Source: Streptosporangiaceae bacterium (lineage in GTDB: Bacteria > Actinomycetota > Actinomycetes > Streptosporangiales > Streptosporangiaceae). From it: a DNA stretch of 9,002 bases. Made by a program: the position numbers and the translations under genes. The notes under the pieces were generated by a model. That model saw nothing but the letters and a program-made list of their open reading frames with translations. It was not told the DNA's origin and ran no database searches. Below, in pieces: positions 6,680-9,002 of this stretch. Positions within the stretch are counted from its first letter, which is position 1, and every line of letters starts with the position of its first letter. The DNA is taken from positions 1-9,002 of the forward strand of contig JASIBJ010000475.1 of the NCBI GenBank assembly GCA_030045215.1, given 5' to 3'.

Positions 6680-7368
6680 CCGCCACAGCATGGTTCGACG
6701 AGCAGGGCACGATGGATCCCAAGGAGCTGCTGACGGCGAGCTTTCCGCGGACGCGGCTGGGTCGGCGCGGCTACGAGGAGGAGTCGGTCCGGGCGTTCCT
6801 GCGCGCCGTGCACGCCGACTATGTGCGCCTGGTGGACGAGCGGACATCGCTGTGGAAGGACGTGCAACGGCTTCGTCGCCGGATCATTGCCGGACAGGCC
6901 AGCGGCGCCTTTGATGGCGTGCTGGCGCGCGAAGCGGACGGGCACATTCATGCGGTCCGAGTGCTGTCGGCCGCCCAGCTCACCGCCCACCAGTACGTGG
7001 CCGACGCCGAGGCCTACAGCAGCAAGCTGACCGAGGAAGCCAGGCTGCACCGAGATGAGATCATGCACGAGGCGCAGCGCTACTCGGACAGGGCCCTGGA
7101 GGAGGCGCACGCTAAGGCGCGTGAGGCCGCGGCTTCCGCGCTTGACACGGCGCCATCTCCGCAGACCGACCACCAGCAGCAGGCCGCGCGGGCGGAACTG
7201 GCGTATCTGCGTACCTATAGCGACGTATACCGAGCGCACTTGCGGGCTTACACCGAAGGAATCCTGCGGGGAATCGAGGACTGGGCGGGCAAGGAAGCAG
7301 CCTCACTGGAGAAGGTCGAGAACCGCTCGCCCGTAACTGCGCTGCCGGCGTCTGATGGCAGCCCATAG
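6664..7368 (+). CDS. DivIVA-domain coiled-coil protein
   Basis: Beginning at GTG 6664, this 234-residue protein has the DivIVA-like N-terminal signature LLTASFPRTRLGRRGYEEES VRAFLRAVHADYVRL (about 22-56). Charged, alanine-rich helices predicted to form coiled coils follow (about 55-80 and 105-165). A low-complexity break (TAPSPQTDHQQQ) comes next, then a C-terminal helical block with LRTYSDVYRAHLRAYTEGIL and IEDWAGKEAASLEK. DivIVA-family proteins are cytoplasmic scaffolds that recognise curved membrane at poles and septa; in actinomycetes several paralogues support polar growth. This is a short paralogue, not the main Wag31/DivIVA. The start is uncertain: GTG 6664 has GGAG at 6652-6655, TTG 6676 has GGAG at 6666-6669 and overlaps the globin stop as TTGA, and ATG 6712 has weaker support. 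Any choice except 6712 overlaps the globin gene, implying coupled translation. Confidence 0.82.
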   Translation: MERTLTATAWFDEQGTMDPKELLTASFPRTRLGRRGYEEESVRAFLRAVHADYVRLVDERTSLWKDVQRLRRRIIAGQASGAFDGVLAREADGHIHAVRVLSAAQLTAHQYVADAEAYSSKLTEEARLHRDEIMHEAQRYSDRALEEAHAKAREAAASALDTAPSPQTDHQQQAARAELAYLRTYSDVYRAHLRAYTEGILRGIEDWAGKEAASLEKVENRSPVTALPASDGSP

Positions 7369-7756
7369 CATCACCGAGAAAGCTGCGACATAAGGAGTTC
7401 TCGGGTTACTAATCGCGGCGCAACACCGATGCCAAGTCTCTAATTGGGAACGCGGTCGCCTCCCCAACGGTCACGCGTCGTTTACGAGAGAATTCCAGGC
7501 ACCATTTAGATCAAATAATCTTGCGACTTCGGCGCACCTTCTCCGATTCACTCAAGATGGCCCAGCGGCATCTCGCCTCGCTGGGGCCGACTCGATCGGC
7601 TGACAGCGTCAGCGAGATACCGCGGAGCCTATCTTCCGCGTCTTGTAGCGAGTGGGAAGCGAGTTGCTCATTCAGCCGGGGAAGCGCCGAATCCTGCCAC
7701 CGCCCGCACTCGGCAACGAAGCAGAGCCGCGGAAGCCGAACAGACGATGATGCTGG
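7369..7756. other. AT-richer gene-poor stretch
   Basis: I see no convincing gene here. The part from about 7380 to 7530 is visibly poorer in G and C than the flanking genes. A dyad GCTGAC-agc-GTCAGC lies at 7599-7613. On the minus strand a frame is open from 7756 to 7514, directly continuing past the stop of the small peptide gene, but it has no start codon and lacks the strong third-position G/C bias of the neighbouring genes. This may be spacer or degraded DNA at a locus boundary. Confidence 0.45.
7374..7404 (+). terminator. possible weak terminator after the DivIVA-domain gene
   Basis: CCGAGAA (7374-7380) and TTCTCGG (7398-7404) form a perfect 7-bp stem around a 17-nt loop, starting 6 bp after the stop codon. 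No T-tract follows, and the loop is long for an intrinsic terminator. Position supports the call; structure only partly does. Confidence 0.3.
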
Positions 7757-8002
7757 TCAGTACATCCAGGGAATGTTGAAGTCTTGGCCGCTGGCGCTCG
7801 TCGCGCTATGGGCGCTGACCTGGGTAATTGCGTATCCTGACGTCGCGACGGCGCCCACGCCCAGGCCGAGGAGCAGGGCCATGGCCGGAAGTCTGTGGGC
7901 TGCGAGCTTTGCTAGTTCGGAGCGCTGCGCGGCCCTGGCATGCTTGCCCGGAACGGCCCGGGCCCGCATATGGTGGTGTGTAGTCGATTGGTGTGTCTTC
8001 AT
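7757..8002 (-). CDS. small secreted or membrane-anchored peptide, unknown function
   Basis: I do not recognise this 81-residue protein. It has a basic, His-rich N-terminus (MKTHQSTTHHHMRAR, about residues 1-37, rich in Arg/Lys/His). One hydrophobic helix follows (LPAMALLLGLGVGAVATSGY, 38-57), then a short tail with several signal-peptidase-like sites, the best being VSA (62-64). Cleavage after Ala64 would release a 17-residue peptide ending in DFNIPWMY. Without cleavage it would be a single-pass membrane protein with a short outer tail. The ATG at 8002 has AAGGGG 9 bp upstream on the minus strand. The frame extends to 8269, but the extra part has no protein-like character. Third-position G/C is high around the hydrophobic helix. 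It is divergent from the SARP regulator gene, which may control it. Coding status is moderately supported; function is unknown. Confidence 0.6.
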   Translation of the reverse strand: MKTHQSTTHHHMRARAVPGKHARAAQRSELAKLAAHRLPAMALLLGLGVGAVATSGYAITQVSAHSATSASGQDFNIPWMY

Positions 8003-8179
8003 CGGGACGATCCCCTTGTCGGTGACTGAAGTCGCTGGATCTGCGCAGAGCCTTTCGCATAAGAAACTACACCTGAATACACCAGTACAGTCGCGATTCC
8101 GATAGATCCTGGCGGCATTTTCCAGGGTGACTCGCCTTGCGCGCGTCCATGCGTGCCGAGGACGGCTCCGGACGTCATT

Positions 8180-8202
8180 ATCAGCGTCAGATTGACGCTG
8201 AT
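8180..8202. promoter_or_regulatory. perfect 10-bp inverted repeat, candidate operator
   Basis: ATCAGCGTCA (8180-8189) pairs exactly with TGACGCTGAT (8193-8202) around the 3-nt centre GAT. It lies 178 bp upstream of the peptide gene start and 286 bp upstream of the SARP start, inside the shared divergent region. A dimeric regulator site is the simplest reading; a hairpin in a leader transcript is the alternative. The symmetry is seen directly; the role is inferred. Confidence 0.6.
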
Positions 8203-8298
8203 CTCCGGTATCGGGGACGTGATTGAGGCCGTCGGCCAGGCCCGTCCACCGAGCCAGGCGCCGGTGCACGCCTTCGCGCCCTGCGAACTAACTAGCGA

Positions 8299-8342
8299 GT
8301 GAGATTGCGGTGAAAGTTGCGTCGCAAGGTGAAGAGAAGTGA
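8299..8342 (+). repeat. short direct repeats (GTGA / TTGCG) upstream of SARP promoter
   Basis: GTGAGATTGCG (8299-8309) is followed directly by GTGAAAGTTGCG (8310-8321), a near-tandem repeat of 11-12 bp. TTGCG-t-CGCAA (8317-8327) forms a small dyad, and GTGA recurs at 8329 and 8339. SARP proteins are known to bind direct heptamer repeats spaced about 11 bp apart, just upstream of the -10 element. This could be such a site for self-control, but the spacing between the later copies is irregular. Confidence 0.45.
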
Positions 8343-8357
8343 GTAGCTGTTCCCGTG

Positions 8358-8386
8358 TTGCGTAATTTCATTGGGGAGCTAATACT
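8358..8386 (+). promoter_or_regulatory. possible promoter of the SARP gene
   Basis: TTGCGT (8358-8363) and AATACT (8381-8386) are separated by 17 bp and resemble a weak vegetative-type -35/-10 pair (3 of 6 and 4 of 6 matches). It lies about 100 bp before the start codon and just downstream of the GTGA repeats, consistent with an activator-dependent promoter. The match is weak. Confidence 0.3.
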
Positions 8387-8488
8387 GAGAACAGGCCAGA
8401 GCAGGTTTTAGGGCAAAGGCAACCCTGGCGCGCAACATCGGGGTGGGCTGTGATCATGTGCCCGAGTGCTAGATGATGCAAGGCGACC

Positions 8489-9002
8489 ATGGAATTCCTG
8501 GCGCTCGGACCGATTGAACTGTGGTCTTCGGGAGAGCGACGCGATCTCGGGTCGGCTAGAGCGCGATCGCTGCTGGTGATGCTGCTGCTGACGCCGCGGA
8601 CGATGCTGCCGACGGAGACGCTCATCGACCGGCTGTGGGATACGCGCCCGCCGGCCAAGGCCAGGGAGACCCTCTCTGTCTACATCGCCAGGCTGCGGGC
8701 ATCGCTACGGCAGGCGGTGGGCGACGAGGTGCGGCTCCTCGGCGGTGCGCAAGGCGGCTACTTACTCGAAGTCGATCCTGAGGCAATCGACGTGCACCGG
8801 TTCCGCCGGCTGCGCCGGCAAGCCGCTGCCCTCCGCGCGAGCGGTGATTATGACGACGCGGCCGGACTCCTGCATCAGGCCGACGCGCTCTGGCGCGGCC
8901 AGGCGCTGGCCGGCATTCGCGGCGACTGGGTGACGCGGATGAGGGACGTTCTCGAGGAGGAGCGCCGGGCCGCCATCATCGAGCGCATCGAGTGCGAGCT
9001 GG
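8489..9002 (+). CDS. AfsR/SARP-family transcriptional activator (N-terminal part, runs off the window)
   Basis: An open frame begins at ATG 8489 (AAGG at 8480-8483, 5 bp spacing) and continues without a stop for 171 codons to the window edge. Residues 1-95 form an OmpR-type winged-helix DNA-binding domain: MEFLALGPIELW, a helix ARARSLLVMLLLTPRTMLPT, then ETLIDRLWDTRPPAKARETL and SVYIARLRASLRQAV, and a GGYLLEV wing strand. From about residue 96 the bacterial transcriptional activation domain (BTAD) begins with DPEAIDVHRFRRLRRQAAAL. It continues through DYDDAAGLLHQADALWRGQA and the VLEEERRAAIIERIECEL helix. SARPs activate antibiotic and secondary-metabolite clusters by binding direct repeats near -35. 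Whether an NB-ARC/TPR region follows, as in AfsR-type large regulators, cannot be seen. It is divergent from the small peptide gene. Confidence 0.92.
   Translation, partial: MEFLALGPIELWSSGERRDLGSARARSLLVMLLLTPRTMLPTETLIDRLWDTRPPAKARETLSVYIARLRASLRQAVGDEVRLLGGAQGGYLLEVDPEAIDVHRFRRLRRQAAALRASGDYDDAAGLLHQADALWRGQALAGIRGDWVTRMRDVLEEERRAAIIERIECEL

Larger units (their letters stand above)
8003..8488. other. 486-bp divergent control region between peptide gene and SARP gene
   Basis: No gene is supported here. The stretch must contain promoters for both flanking genes. From left to right it holds two ACACC direct repeats 10 bp apart (8069-8073 and 8079-8083), a perfect 10-bp inverted repeat (8180-8202), a run of GTGA and TTGCG repeats (8299-8342), and a possible -35/-10 pair (8358-8386). 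No tRNA-like or riboswitch-like fold was recognised. Confidence 0.5.

Noticed and set aside
6469..7239. Minus-strand frame of 256 residues across the globin and DivIVA-domain genes
   Set aside because: It spans two well-supported plus-strand genes and has no protein-family features.
7514..7756. Minus-strand frame of 81 codons that directly continues past the TGA of the small peptide gene (possible readthrough or remnant)
   Set aside because: It has no start codon, modest third-position G/C bias and no recognised family. An open run of this length is not rare in GC-rich DNA, and there is no sign of recoding.
7521..8105. Plus-strand frame of 194 residues
   Set aside because: It is antisense to the small peptide gene, which has a good start and signal-like sequence. 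Its composition is Ser/Arg-rich and shadow-like, and it shows no domain.
8445..8463. GGGC...TGATCA...GCCC imperfect dyad just before the SARP start
   Set aside because: The two halves are out of register by one base around the central TGATCA, so it is not a true symmetric site.

Overview
The window is GC-rich throughout. Its genes strongly prefer G or C at the third codon position, use GTG and TTG starts with AGGAG-like ribosome binding sites, and encode families typical of filamentous actinomycetes: an AfsR/SARP regulator, a DivIVA-domain protein, a GH15 glucoamylase/trehalase, and VOC and SDR proteins of actinobacterial type. I infer an actinomycete chromosome (Streptomycetales, Streptosporangiales or a relative); species cannot be read from the sequence.

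Layout. (1) 1-1827: a small antibiotic-biosynthesis-monooxygenase (ABM) fold protein on + converges with a two-gene minus-strand operon, in which a VOC protein overlaps an SDR-fold protein by ATGA. The SDR has lost its whole catalytic tetrad. (2) 2104-2727: a decayed SnoaL/NTF2-like gene. Its homology continues across three reading-frame segments, with two apparent internal deletions and one frameshift. (3) 2830-6067: a FAD/NAD-dependent disulfide oxidoreductase-like protein, then a GH15 glycosidase, co-oriented 79 bp apart and probably co-transcribed. (4) 6068-7368: a perfect 22-bp palindrome upstream of a flavohemoglobin-type globin that has no reductase domain. The globin gene overlaps a DivIVA-domain coiled-coil protein. 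(5) 7369-8488: a gene-poor stretch with several AT-richer segments, holding one short secreted or membrane-anchored peptide gene on the minus strand and a cluster of dyads and direct repeats. (6) 8489-end: the N-terminal part of an AfsR/SARP-type activator that runs off the window.

How the genes may work together (inference). Regions 1-4 look like a stress, redox and housekeeping accessory neighbourhood: a heme protein for O2 or NO, a flavin disulfide reductase relative, trehalose or alpha-glucan hydrolysis, and small detoxification folds. The SARP gene at the right edge, divergent from a small peptide gene across about 490 bp of dyad- and repeat-containing DNA, may open a separate regulatory or biosynthetic locus. 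The least explained items are the 22-bp palindrome, the globin/DivIVA pair, the 81-residue peptide ending in an aromatic tail, and the SARP upstream region. No mobile element, CRISPR array, tRNA or rRNA was seen.
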